The notes beneath the pieces were generated by a model, which did not search any database, was not told the origin of the DNA, and saw only the letters and a program-made list of their open reading frames with translations. Shown one piece after another: positions 11,353 through 24,628 of a DNA stretch of 64,000 nt (its first letter is position 1; each line of letters begins with the position of its first letter). A program made the position numbers and the translations under genes. The stretch covers positions 297,329 through 361,328 of the forward strand of contig SAUG01000027.1 in assembly GCA_011316305.1 (NCBI GenBank). The letters run 5' to 3'. Origin of the DNA: Rusavskia elegans. Taxonomy: Eukaryota > Ascomycota > Lecanoromycetes > Teloschistales > Teloschistaceae.

Positions 11353-13197
11353 CTAATCAATTCGTGCCCTCGTCAGGCGACTGTCCGCGGTGGGGATGAG
11401 ATTGTTGGCCAAGCGGACTGTAGGGTTGACGTTTTTCGCCTTCCTACCGCGCAACTTCTTCCGGGCTACCATTACTGGAATCGATGATTTGGCAACAAGA
11501 TAGTTCGAGAACGAACCAAGCAGCGTGCTGCAGCAAAAGATCAGCATCATGTTCAACCTCATGATTTGGGGCATCGGGAACAAAGACGACATACCCCTTG
11601 AGCGCGCCTCTACCACGAGAACCGAGGATAACCATCGTAGGTTCGAAGAAGTCAATCTAGTGGACAAGGGCAATTTAGCTCGAGATATACTCGGTGCGGA
11701 TGGGTATCGCTTTACTCACGGCTTCTGTGATCAGGTGACGTGGACTCTTGCACGAGATCACCTCCACAGTCACTCGGACCTGCAGTCTCGTCTTCCTCAA
11801 CAGTTCCATACACGTTTCCCCTATCATGTCAATCGCATGTAAGCGCTCTGCTTCGTCTTTCGTTCTGAGTCTCGCATCCTTTGATCCCTTTTCGCTATCT
11901 CTACGAGCTCTCGTGCCGAAGCCGATCGCAGCGAGCGCACCAGGACCAGGCGGCGACACCGGCGGAGGCCGTGGTGTTTCCGAAGTTAGTTTCTCCATTG
12001 TGGCTGTAGTATCTTGCATGGCCTTGGCGCCCTCACTCAGTTCCAGTCCGTCTATCCGCTCCGGATCCCCCAATTTCCCGGTACCTGTCTCCTCGTCGAT
12101 GGCGTAGATAGCAAGGAGGGTATCACCATCTCGGAGAACGGTACCGATGGTCCATTCAAGAGCATAGGCAGCTTCCTCGCTCAGGTCTGTGGCTACAAAG
12201 TAAGTCCTTGTTTTTCGTCTTTTGGCTTTGGCTTCGTCTTGGATGCCGCGATAGTCACCGCGCAGGATATTCCGTATTACCCGTTGAGGCGTAATATTGT
12301 CAATCGGTGAGGCGTAGATGGCGAGACTCTGAGCATGGCGGATGTCTCTTAACTCTTCCGAGTCCGAGAGATTGGGACTAACCCCTCGGCTACCTACGCG
12401 GTCAAAGTTGGTGTTGGGATGTACCGGACCCTTTTTGACAGTGATCTTCTCGCCTCCAGGTCCAGTAATAGTCACAGTCGGCTCTGACGCTGCCGTTGCT
12501 CCTGCCAAGACCCAAGTTAGTCGATCGACGTGCAGTCAATGTGACCGGATGACATACTCTCTTCCTTCTCTCGGAGAGGTTCGAAGGTCTTCAGTTTCCG
12601 CGGTGTGGGTTTCTTGCCGCTACTCGTTGTGATCTCTTTGGCGCTTCCGCCGTCAGTGTCGCTCGCTGATGCGTTTGACTCTTTCCGATATTGCTTCTTC
12701 TCGCGGTTTCTCTGACGCCCGCGTGAGCTAGAATTTTCATCGCTAGAACTACCCTTGTCCCTATCATCGTTCTTTATCCCATCATTCTTCTCCTTTTCCC
12801 TATGATATTCTTTCTCCAACCGCGCATCCGGCGAATCGTTTCCACTGAGACCTGAATCGGCTGTCCCTGAGGCTAGGTCTGTCCCTGGGGCTAGGTCTGT
12901 CTCTTGGTCTTGTGTCGTCAGAATTGTCGAGCTCGTCGCTTGTTTCCCAATGTCCGGTAGTGGTTCATCCGAACTTATGGGGCCTACGTTGCTATCTTGA
13001 CCGTTCTGCTCGTCCGTGGCTGAGGATTCAACAGCTGGTTGAGATAGCTCAGTATCAACACCAGTGAACGTGGGCAGCGTCCCGGTCGTGCCTTCTGCAG
13101 AGATTGCCTGACTCAAGGGACTTGGCGAAGGTACAGTTGCGGGCCGGCTCCCCAACTCAGCATTGGCGTCGGTTGCGGTACTGCCCATCAGGTGCAA
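11353..13197 (-). CDS. universal stress protein (USP) family protein with long disordered N-terminus
   Basis: Nucleotide-binding alpha/beta protein of the UspA superfamily. Four exons: 12558-13197, 11720-12501, 11595-11656, 11353-11527; introns 56, 63 and 67 nt; 552 aa from the ATG at 13197 (another in-frame ATG lies three codons in). The first about 215 residues are Ser/Thr/Asp/Lys-rich and disordered. The USP domain starts near residue 312 (TYFVATDLSEEAAYALEW). It ends with the ATP-binding signature G-x2-G-x9-G-S across an intron (GSRGRGALKGTLLGSFSN), then IPVMVARKK. Presence of the full signature suggests ATP binding, as in the UspFG-type branch. It is convergent with the J-protein gene. 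Confidence 0.86.
12861..12896. repeat. 18-bp direct repeat in coding sequence
   Basis: Two adjacent 18-nt copies (CTGTCCCTGAGGCTAGGT and CTGTCCCTGGGGCTAGGT) inside the disordered N-terminal region of the stress-protein gene. A third partial copy follows. On the minus strand they encode a short repeated TDLA-x-G peptide. The length is a multiple of three, so the frame is kept. Confidence 0.7.
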
Positions 13198-14306
13198 TAA
13201 TTTGGGCGTAGGGTATGAGTGTAGATGTTCGATCCAAAGTACAGGTTGTGGGCCAGGCGACGAGTGCTTGCGATGTTGTCCGCAGGACCTTATCAGGCTC
13301 CTTTGCCAAATTCCAGTCCCTCACCAAAGTTTTCCAAGATCCTTCTTCCCGCTACTAGCCTTGAAACATTAGAGAAATCCAAAGTGACCGAGGACTCTTG
13401 GGTAGGACGACTCTGGGGATCAGACTGGTCGGAAAGAAAATTGAAATATTGAAGGCATAGGAGCAAGCTATATAGCACAAGAGCGCAGCCAATGTGATGG
13501 GGCAAACAATGACAGTAAAGTATGAGCTGCCTTGGAGAGTGAATTTGGAGCACGTGGCTTGGTTTTGGAAAGGACTGGATCTGGCTTGGAGAGGTTTTTG
13601 TCTAGGGGAACAATACCGCGAGCGGGTGTTGCTGTCCGGGCAGCATGACGGGTCGGTACTTCAAGATTGGAGCCGCCTACTGATTGGAGGAGGATCAAAG
13701 TCGACAATAGTAGAGTAACAGAAAGAAAGACTGGCAAAGCGTCGTTGCAATGGACCCCTCCTTGCCCTCTTCCCACACAGATTTGGTGGGCTCGTGGCAA
13801 GTCGGTTGGCGGGCCGGACCTTAAGTATTGATGCACCACCAGTATTCAACCAATGACGACGAAAACACATGGGTGAGACAACATCTAGACTGAGTGGGTC
13901 AACAATCTATCAAACGAGTATAGTAAGAGAAAGCGACTCAGTGACTGATCTTATTTGAGCTGCAGTGGAAAGTCCGCTTTGGCCATCTTTGGGGTCGACA
14001 ACCGGGGAGTACACAACTACTACCGGATCATGCCTTTTGATTAAGGAAGTAGCAGCAATCAAGAAACAGGGATGGGCCAGCAGGACTCGATGCTCTTGGT
14101 GGGTCATGATTATGAATGGATCCTGAATGCAGGGAATTCCACCGCTCCTTATCTGTCTCGATTCAGCCTCATCATCATTGGGAACAGCGTCATATTGCTG
14201 CAGCGCTGCAGGTATCACTCTCGGGCCGTTATGCAAGACATCAGGGTGGCCCGAGAGCACATAAGCAATTTTTACAATGCAATCAACAAACGTGGCTGGT
14301 ATTTGA
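13198..14306. other. intergenic region
   Basis: About 1.1 kb between the start of the stress-protein gene and the stop of uS7m, both on the minus strand. It contains open frames up to 137 codons (13910-14323, minus, and 13468-13839, minus), but none shows a recognisable domain or consistent splice structure. I see no RNA gene or repeat. Confidence 0.5.
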
Positions 14307-15453
14307 TTATCTCCTGCGAACATTCAGGTTCGCTCTAGCACTGACGGCCAGCTTATGGATTCCCCCTCTTCGATCCCAGACTCCGCTTCGACCTTCGACA
14401 ATAGCTATCACTTCCTCGGCCACCTTTTGCGCGAACCCTCCTCGGCCACTGCCCCGACTGGGTTTTTTGCTGGCCGAATCCAGGATCCACATGACCGCTT
14501 GCCGCCGTCGCTGTCGTAATGCTAATGGAACCGGCATTTGCAGCGCCACGCCGCCGCCTGCCATACCCTTTTGTGCGCGTATCCGGAGGAGGGGTGCCAC
14601 CGAGTCGATCGCCAACGTCAGGTAAAGGATTGGATTCAATGGCAGGTGCGATGCCGGCGGTGAGCCTGGAAGGAGGGGTCGTTCGGGGTTGACACTGGGC
14701 GGCGACGCTGTGCGCAGGTGATTCAATATCATTGCCATATTCTGCAAAACACATTTTAGACAATCAAATTCCATGGGCAGAGAGAGAAACTGACGGGCGT
14801 ACCCTCTGAGCTACACTCAGCTTGCCATCGCGCATCAACAGATTGGTGACTTGTTTGACGACTGGAGCGTAGCGGTACTTCAGGTGCATGTTGGCTGCCA
14901 GAGGCAGAGCGGGGAGCTCGAATTTGTGACCGGTCGCCTGCAGCCGGCTGTCGTCGAAGCTAGTCATAGCACCCTGTCTCGGACGTGTCGATGTAGAGAA
15001 TGATCGGGTCCCGGTGGGGGATGCCGGTTGCATTGGTTCCTTCATGACTTTGGGTGCCTTTTCTCGGGATCCTTGGTCTCGCTTGAGAACCTCGTCGACC
15101 GGTGTGCCCTGTTCTTCGATCTCTGGTCCCCCACCACCTGTGATCTTACTCATCGAGGCCGCTTCTTCACTGACATGAGGTAGCTGCTCTTGATTGGGGC
15201 CGGGAGCACCATCATCGGCCTTCGAAAGAGGCTTCTCGTCGGAGGTGATGCATCGCTGCGGAGCAATGCGTAGGCACAAGGATGGCTGGCCTTGGTGTGA
15301 AACTCGTACTATACTCATCGCAGGCCTTCTTGCCCGGAAAATGTTCAACCGTGGTGGCATGGCGACGTCTGGGAATGCAGCCTTTAGACCGCTGATATGG
15401 TAGGACTGGAAGACGGTACTCGTGCAAATCCTCACGAGGGGATTGCTTGGCAT
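14307..15453 (-). CDS. RSM7: mitochondrial small-subunit ribosomal protein uS7m
   Basis: Bacterial S7-type protein of the mitochondrial ribosome small subunit, binding the 3' major domain of the rRNA. Two exons, 14803-15453 and 14307-14741, with a 61-nt phase-0 intron; 361 aa. The N-terminal about 190 residues are an Arg/Ser-rich mitochondrial targeting and low-complexity extension. The S7 domain follows from LPLAANMHLKYRYAPVVKQV and includes NLLMRDGKLSVAQR|NMAMIL. It then has a loop containing a Pro-rich insertion and the conserved GGGVALQMPVPL plus LALRQRRRQAVMWIL. The end is Arg-rich (ANLNVRRR). It is divergent from xanthine dehydrogenase, with start codons 435 nt apart. Confidence 0.9.
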
Positions 15454-15888
15454 ATCGACAGACTACGGTGGGCTACAAGGGCCGTGCATACCTTACCTTA
15501 CTCCATTGGAACCCTCTAGATACGGATACGTCACAGCTGTCGTTGCTGTCATACAAGACGAGCCCAGAGCACTGCATGAAACCTAATTGGAGTGTTTAAC
15601 GTTCAGCAGTAGCAGTAATTATGTCCCTTCTGCTTCCATCGGCCGACTGCCCGCATGGGTGCAGGTGATCGCCACACGGAGTCCCCCGATGTGGAGATAT
15701 GGAATCACTGTGGTCGATCGTCTGTCATAAAACTTTACCTTATCGCTCTCAATTACCCACTACCTTTTCTCTTCTGTAGTGTTCCTTTCGATTGTCTTCT
15801 GCCCCTTGTATTTTCCATCTGTTCGTAGTCGCATCTTTCATCTGTGGCCTAGTGTCTCCTGTTTTCTATGTTCTTGTGATTCTCCGCC
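15454..15888. promoter_or_regulatory. shared intergenic promoter region, uS7m / xanthine dehydrogenase
   Basis: 435 nt between divergent start codons. A GATA-type site (TTATCG, reverse CGATAA) lies at 15740-15745. In other filamentous fungi xanthine dehydrogenase is under GATA-factor nitrogen control, so the site is plausible but unproven; single GATA sites occur often by chance. The 120 nt before the xanthine dehydrogenase ATG are strongly C/T-rich, as in many fungal leaders. Confidence 0.4.
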
Positions 15889-18800
15889 ATGGCTCCTGGC
15901 TTGATCGACCCCCAGCCCGCCGTCTCCGCACCCTCGATATCCTCCTTACGTTCGTTGACTGAAGATTACGATGACTCGGGTTTGCGTTTCTACCTCAACG
16001 GTACCAAGGTGGTTCTCGACGAAGATCTTGACCCGGAAATCACTCTATTGGAATACCTTCGTGGCATCGGACTTACAGGCACCAAGCTGGGGTGCGCCGA
16101 AGGTGGTTGTGGGGCATGTACGGTTGTATGTCTTTCTTACTTCGCGTCGTCGCCTTGACTTTATTGACTTTATTTCCTTCAGGTGGTGTCTCAAATTAAT
16201 CCCACCACGAAGAAGCTATACCATGCTTCTGTCAACGCCTGTCTGGCTCCACTCGTCAGTGTCGACGGTAAGCATGTTATCACCGTTGAAGGTATTGGCA
16301 ATGTCAAAAAGCCACATCCCGCGCAGGAGCGCATAGCCAAGAGTAGCGGCAGCCAGTGCGGATTCTGTACCCCGGGTATTGTAATGGTACGGTGCTCGAT
16401 CTTCTGCCTACTTACGCCCAGCTAATTGCTGGATAGAGCTTGTACGCCCTCCTGCGGAACAACGTAGATCCCTCAGAACTCGAGGTCGAAGAAGCTTTTG
16501 ATGGCAACTTGTGCCGCTGCACAGGCTACCGTCCCATACTAGATGCTGCGCAGACATTCAGCATGCAGAAAGGCTGCGGTAAAGCCACCGCTAATGGTGG
16601 TGCTGGCTGCTGTAAGGAGAACGGCACATCCCAGCAGGATGGCGGCTGCTGTCGCAGCGGAGCGAATGATGACCGACCTATCAAACGTTTTACGCCGCCT
16701 GGATTCGTCGAGTACGATCCTGACACGCAGCTGATCTTTCCTCCGGCTTTAATGAAACACGACTATAAACCATTGGCCTTTGGCAACAAGCGCAAAAGAT
16801 GGTTTAGGCCTGTGACCATGAAGCAGCTCCTCGATATCAAGAGCGTGTATCCGTCAGCTAAGGTCATCGGTGGCAGCACCGAAACGCAGATTGAAATCAA
16901 ATTCAAAGCCATGAACTATTCCGCTTCTGTGTACGTTGGTGATATCGCTGAGCTTCGTCAATATTCTTTCAAAGAGGATCATGTCGAGATTGGTGGGAAC
17001 GTTGTGTTGACTGATCTTGAGGATATATGCCTCGAAGCATTGAAGCGCTACGGGCCTGTACGCGGACAACCATTCAGGGCAATCCACAAACAGATCCGTT
17101 ATTTCGCTGGACGACAGATACGGAATGTTGGCACACCAGCCGGCAACCTCGCCACGGCTTCTCCGATCTCCGACTTGAATCCTGTGTTCGTCGCTACCAA
17201 TACAGTTTTGGTAGCGAAATCCACGCAGAAGGAAATCGAGATACCTATGACCGAGTTTTTCAAAGGATACAGAACGACTGCCTTGCCACCCGATGCCATC
17301 ATTGCATGCCTGCGTGTGCCGATCTCGCGTGAAAAGGGCGAGTATCTCCGTGCTTACAAGCAAGCCAAGCGCAAGGAGGATGATATTGCCATTGTCAACG
17401 CCGCATTACGGGTCTCCCTCGACAACAGCCACAAGGTCGAAAGCGTAAATCTTGTATATGGGGGCATGGCGCCCACTACCGTCTCTGCAAAAGAAGCTAC
17501 GAAGTACCTGAAGGGCAAGAATTTCACCGATCGTGCTACCCTGGAGGGCACAATGAATTCATTGGAAGCAGATTTCGATCTGCGCTTTGGTGTGCCAGGC
17601 GGTATGGCCACGTATCGAAAATCTCTTGCCCTTGGGTTCTTCTATAGATTCTATCACGAAGTCCTTTCTGAGCTGGACGTCAGCGCCAGCCAAGTCGATG
17701 AAGACGCTCGCGAGGAGATAGAACGCGCGATATCGACAGGCAAAAAGGATCTGAACGCCGCACAGGCCTATGCACAAACAGTTGTTGGCAAGACCAATCC
17801 TCATCTAGCGGCTTTGAAGCAATGCACAGGGGAGGCACAATATACAGATGACATACCCGTTCAGAAGAACGAGCTCTACGGGGTGCTTGTTCTGTCGACC
17901 AAAGCTCATGCGAAGATACTAATCGTTGACCCGTCTCCAGCAATGAACCTTCCTGGAGTGACAAACTACGTTGATCACCATGACTTGCCGAATCCAGAAG
18001 CGAACTGGTGGGGAGCCCCAAATTGCGATGAGCTGTTCTTTGCGGTCGATGAGGTCTTCAGCGCAGGCCAACCTATCGGTATGATCCTCGCGGACTCTGC
18101 GAAACATGCGGAAGCCGGGGCAAGAGCCGTGCGAATCGAATATGAAGATCTTCCGGCCATCTTCACCATCGAAGAGGCTATTGCTAACGAAAGCTACTTC
18201 CAGCATTATCGGTACATCAACAAAGGTGACGCGAAAAATGCCTTCAAAGAGGCGGATCATGTATACACTGGTATTGTACGTATGGGAGGGCAAGAACATT
18301 TCTATTTGGAGACGCAAGCCTGCGTGGCAGTACCGAAGCCCGAAGATGGCGAGATGGAGATTTGGAGCAGCACTCAGAATCCCACCGAAACGTGAGTTTA
18401 CCCAGATTCAACTATCGCTGCTTGGCTGGTTAACGCGAAGTATTAGACAATCATACGTCTCGCAAGTGACGGGAGTCCAGGCCAACAAAATCGTGTCCAG
18501 GGTGAAACGTCTTGGGGGCGGATTCGGAGGAAAAGAGACCAGATCCGTGCAACTTGCAGGCATATGTTCCGTCGCCGCAAAAAAGACAAAGCGCCCTGTT
18601 CGATGTATGCTCAATCGTGACGAAGATATCCTGACATCGGGTCAGCGACATCCTTTTCTTGCGCGATGGAAGGTCGCTGTCAATAAGGACGGGAAGCTGC
18701 AAGCCTTGGATGCCGATGTCTTCTGCAATGCTGGGTGGAGCCAAGATCTCAGTGCTGCAGTGGTTGACCGATCCCTCTCTCACATTGACGGCTGCTATCT

Positions 18801-20133
18801 GATCCCAAACGTTCATGTCCGCGGTCGTCTCGCAAAGACGAACACGGTGTCTAACACTGCATTCCGTGGATTTGGAGGCCCACAAGGCATGTTCATCGCC
18901 GAGTCATACATGGAGGAGGTCGCCGATCACCTTGGAATGCCCGTAGAGAAGCTGAGAGAGATCAACTTCTACAAGCCGGATGAAAAGACTCACTTCAACC
19001 AAGAATTGAAGGACTGGCATGTTCCACTGATGTACAAGCAAGTCCTTAATGAAAGTGACTATGGCGAGCGCAGGAAGGCAATTAACGAGTACAACACAAA
19101 GTCGAAATGGAAGAAGCGCGGCCTTGCCATAATCCCTACTAAATTTGGCATCTCGTTCACTGCTCTTTTCTTGAACCAAGCTGGGGCGTTGGTACACATC
19201 TACCACGACGGCTCAATCCTCGTCTCCCATGGCGGCACAGAAATGGGTCAAGGCCTCCATACGAAGATGACCCAAATTGCAGCTCAAGCCCTCGGAGTCC
19301 CCCTTTCCGACGTCTACATATCCGAGACTGCCACGAACGTGGTAGCCAATACCTCTTCCACCGCAGCCTCTGCGTCTAGCGACTTGAACGGCTATGCCAT
19401 CTGGAACGCCTGTGACCAGCTCAACGAACGCTTAAAACCGTACCGCGAGAGACTCGGCAAAGATGCCACAATGAAGGAATTGGCGCATGCCGCCTACTTC
19501 GATCGCGTCAACCTTTCCGCCAACGGCTTCTACAAGACGCCTGACATCGGCTATGTCTGGGGTCCCAACACGGGACAAATGTTCTATTACTTCACTCAAG
19601 GGGTCACGGCAGCCGAAGTGGAGATCGATACGCTGACAGGCGATTGGACATGTCTCCGTGCAGACATCAAAATGGACGTCGGCCGCTCCATCAACCCGGC
19701 CATCGACTACGGACAGATCGAAGGCGCCTTCGTCCAAGGCCAGGGTCTTTTCACCACAGAAGAAAGTCTTTGGCATCGCGCTTCAGGGCAGATCTTCACC
19801 AAGGGACCGGGGACGTACAAGATCCCTGGCTTCAGGGATATCCCTCAAGTCTTCAATGTCAGCCTGCTCAAGGACGTCGAATGGGAGAATCTGCGGACCA
19901 TCCAGCGGTCACGAGGGGTTGGGGAGCCCCCGCTGTTTATGGGCAGTAGCGTCTTCTTCGCCATTAGGGATGCGTTGAGGGCGGCGAGGAGGCAGTATGG
20001 GGTTGATGAGGTGCTTAATCTGCAGAGCCCAGCCACACCGGAGAGGATCAGGGTGAGTTGTGCGGATCCGATTTTGAAGAGGAGTTTGGTAGTGCCTCAG
20101 GACGGGGAGAAGAGTTTCTTTATGTCGATTTAG
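15889..20133 (+). CDS. hxA: xanthine dehydrogenase
   Basis: Molybdo-flavoenzyme oxidising hypoxanthine to xanthine and urate with NAD in purine catabolism. Exons 15889-16125, 16183-16386, 16437-18391, 18447-20133; introns 57, 50 and 55 nt; 1360 aa, the normal length. First [2Fe-2S] cluster: [11 protein letters not shown]. Second: SQCGFCTPG and [13 protein letters not shown] domain: [17 protein letters not shown]. Molybdenum domain: [34 protein letters not shown] and the catalytic-Glu motif [11 protein letters not shown]. An unusual Cys/Gly-rich linker with two CC pairs lies between the Fe-S and FAD parts, at about residues 190-220. No other purine-catabolic genes are near. The symbol follows the Aspergillus name by homology. 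Confidence 0.97.
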
Positions 20134-20808
20134 GGACGGATGCTACGATCTAAATTATGTTTGGTCTTGTTGAAGATGGAAAACTGGAGGATGTTGGAAT
20201 GGGACGAATGAAGGATGATGATGTATATAAACGACTGGATGAATTCAAAGATTTCTACGCCGGCTTTAAACCTGCTCTGGTTCAGGCTTTGAATGGCTTG
20301 TGGCAGACCAAAATGTTGTTCAATGAGCTATGCTACAACAGAGCTCCCGTGCAGAGGTCCGGCATGAGGCAGAGTCCTCGAGAGCCGAGGCCAGTCCTGT
20401 CTTTGACGTTCTGCTGATTGCTATTCAAAGCTCTGCTAGGTCTTGCAGTGAGTGAACATCGAATTCAAGTTTCTTCGTTATCTGCCTGCTCCGAGAGTCA
20501 AGCAGCCATCGAGAGCTCATGATTTTGCTCCTCGCTGGGAACTTGCGTTGCTGACTGGGGCTGTTTGCAATCTTTTGTCCCGTCAAATTCTGGGGCCATG
20601 ACATATCCAGACACTGCAACCTTGAAAACTGAATAATGATCAAGTAAGGTACGCCAGAGAATAGTCATTCCTAGTCTGCGAGTATATCCTGACGGCCCAT
20701 GGTACTGATAATCCTGATAGCCTTAAATGGAGATAGTTCATAAGCTTTCGAATACCTACTGCAAGCCATAGAAGAATTAGGGGCAGCCCAACGAATTGAG
20801 CCGAAGGC
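20134..20808. other. intergenic region
   Basis: About 675 nt after xanthine dehydrogenase. Short open frames only (20157-20417 plus, 20425-20643 minus), without family features. It is bounded on the right by the end of a convergent decayed gene. Confidence 0.5.
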
Positions 20809-21600
20809 TCATCCTGGTCTGCATAACAGTTGTTGGGAGTGTTGCCTCAAGCGCTCAATCTTGTCCTCCATGGCTTCATTGTACGGGGACTTTCCTCTCA
20901 CAGGATTTCGCACAGGTACATAATCATGACTCATGGGATGATGCCTGCGCTCCATAGTGATTTCAAAGGTATCGAGATTCCGAACTCGCAAGAACGGTTT
21001 CACCCAGTACGAGTCAGCCGTGACTAGGGTATTATGGCGATTGGCGAGCGAGAAAAGACCTTGCAGCTGCAAAGTCAAGTGGCGTAAGCCCGGCATTTGC
21101 ACCGAAACTCCGTTCCACATCTTTTTCCAACGTTCAAATGTCTTCGAGGCTAATGGGTGACGGGGTTCGAAAATGTCGACTTCGCAGCAAATCGTGAGGC
21201 ATGCGATGCAGGCGAGTCGACTAGGGGAGACGGCTTGGGCGAATAGATTGAAGGCCTTGACACCATAACGCAAGCCGCGTATCAGCAAGCCATTGGTTGT
21301 ATACAGGACGCCGCACGCCTCTGTATATATCTGTCGGCAGGTCTGTAGGAGTGCAAGCTTGTTAGTGGGTGGATGTGGTGAACCGTAGAAGCCATTGTCT
21401 TCCTCTCTGCAATATTCACGATGTTGGAGACGATGCTTCGATGCTAAGGTACTCGAGTAATATATTTCGAGAAGACCATTCCCCAGTATCAACAGATATA
21501 CAGCATTCCGAAGTTCGCCGGGAACTTGTGATGCCAGGAATCCAACCCTCGTTGGAATCCAACCCTCGTGCCTTCCACGATTTGGCCGTCTTGTTCTTCT
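20809..21600 (-). pseudogene. F-box/DUF7730-like gene, probably decayed at its 5' end
   Basis: The minus frame ending at 20809 encodes a protein like those of the fungal F-box-associated/DUF7730 type. The N-terminal block FLASQVPGELRNAVYLLIL resembles the F-box-like start. Then come LLQTCRQIYTEACGVLYTTN and a later RLACIACLTICCEVDIFEPR segment with a long C-terminus. However, this frame has no ATG before about residue 120. Upstream it runs only to a stop codon, and a 17-bp perfect tandem duplication (21537-21570) lies exactly at the start of the homologous part, putting the upstream and downstream coding-like frames out of register. No convincing splice restores a start. Either a pseudogene or a gene with an exon I could not find. 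A plausible ATG-initiated Lys-rich frame exists upstream in another phase. Confidence 0.55.
21537..21570. repeat. 17-bp tandem duplication
   Basis: Two adjacent copies of GGAATCCAACCCTCGT plus one base (T in the first, G in the second), at 21537-21553 and 21554-21570. A 17-nt duplication shifts the reading frame. It falls at the 5' end of the F-box/DUF7730-like frame. Confidence 0.9.
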
Positions 21601-22250
21601 TTTTTGTATTACAGAGAGCCATCAATCTTGCCGAATGGCCATGACACATGCCAGATGGGAGTGAAAAGGATATGTCTGTAGCTGACTGTATTTCTCCTAT
21701 TGATGTGGGTTGTAGGGATGCCGCTACAAGGCCTTTGCAATGTTGCAGGACGGTTCGTTGTTTTGACGGAAGATCATATCTCAAGACGACCCGAGGCACC
21801 TCATGTATCACGACGTTGCATTGGGACCAAGGACTTCGTCTTCGTTGGTCAAAGTGTACTCCGACTCCATCCTAAGAGAGCACAGACGACGTTCTCTCGC
21901 GGGGAGCAGAGAGATCCGGACACTAGGCCTATAGTCTTATGTATTGGCAGGGCATTCGATTTAGCTGGCAGTCGTGGTTTCGAGTGCCCAGTTCGCCAAG
22001 TCGAAGTGTCCGACCGATTCTGCTCGCCGCGAGGTTCTGTAGAGATCGGCGGCTGCGGCTCCATTCCGCACGATTGTCGCGGCCAGAGCTTGGCTTGGCG
22101 CGTTTCGCTGTACTCTACCAAATTATACTTTTACTGTGCTGTAAACCAAAATTCTCGAGGGTACTGTGGGTGTTCTGCAACCGAGTCCTTTACAGCAGTT
22201 CCTTCTGACGAGGGTCAATTGGCTATCTTCTCCCACCCACTATCCACACA

Positions 22251-23802
<1,552 letters not shown>

Positions 23803-24497
23803 GCTCTCTGTATGTTCGATATCCAAAATCTAGCCAGGGAAACGAAAGGCCGAGGGAAAGTGAGGATTACAGGAAGACACCCCCCCTGAGTCCCAAGGAT
23901 GCATGCGGACGAACATCAGGAAAGCCCGGCTGCGCTCCGTCAATATTCCAAGCGCCGTCTGCAGGGTTACAGCCGTGCAAAAGACCGAAGATGTCCTGAG
24001 GATGCGAGGTGTCAGAGAGACTCTTGGCCATCGTTGTTGCATTTGTATAAGCTCATGGTTGGGGGGGGGACCTGATTCTTGCTGCCTGGATTTTGTGGCG
24101 CGCAGGATCCAGTGACACACAGCAAAACGTTCTCAAATACTCTCCACCTCGTCATCCATAAACCCGCTCCAGATCCTTCGTTCTGTTGCTTTGGGAAAGT
24201 ATCGACAGCGAACGAGGTACAAGCGTGGTTGCCTGAAGCTGTCGGAATACCACCACCAAGGATGTCATGCACGCTTCTTATCCTGCATTCAGACTACGAC
24301 CATGTTTGTGATGAATTGTCCAATCATCTGTCAGGAGAGAATTGCACTTGACTGTGTTGATGATGCAAGCCATACTCTTTCAATCCTCATTCCTTCTCGA
24401 TATTGCTTCGACAGCCATGACGGCCAGCGTCCCTTCAGTACATACCGACCTGATCATCTTTGAAGCTTACGGACGAAAGTCTAATTCCGAGAGCAGA
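23803..24497. other. intergenic region
   Basis: About 700 nt after RVB1. It includes a 10-base G run near 24060 and several short open frames on both strands with no recognisable domain. Nothing further is supported. Confidence 0.5.
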
Positions 24498-24506
24498 TAT
24501 ATAAAG
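24498..24506 (+). promoter_or_regulatory. TATA box of the DJ-1/PfpI gene
   Basis: TATATAAAG lies 123 nt before the ATG at 24629, followed by a C/T-rich stretch (about 24530-24620) of the kind that holds fungal transcription starts. Distance and context are good, so I assign it to the downstream gene. This is inference without transcript data. Confidence 0.6.
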
Positions 24507-24628
24507 GCATGGATACATCCTGATTCACAGCTTCTTTTTCCATCATCCCAACTACCCTTTCAGCTCTTTCTCCTTATACTTTCCTCCAACACCATAATCC
24601 ATTCGTCTCTTGCTTTGACTGACCAGCC

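Noticed and set aside
13910..14323. Minus-strand frame of 137 codons downstream of uS7m
   Set aside because: No family features, no conserved splice structure, and it overlaps the end of uS7m; chance frame is more likely.
15889..20133. Possible secondary-metabolite or purine-catabolism gene cluster around xanthine dehydrogenase
   Set aside because: Neighbours are a mitochondrial ribosomal protein, a decayed F-box-like gene and RVB1; no permease, urate oxidase or tailoring set is present.
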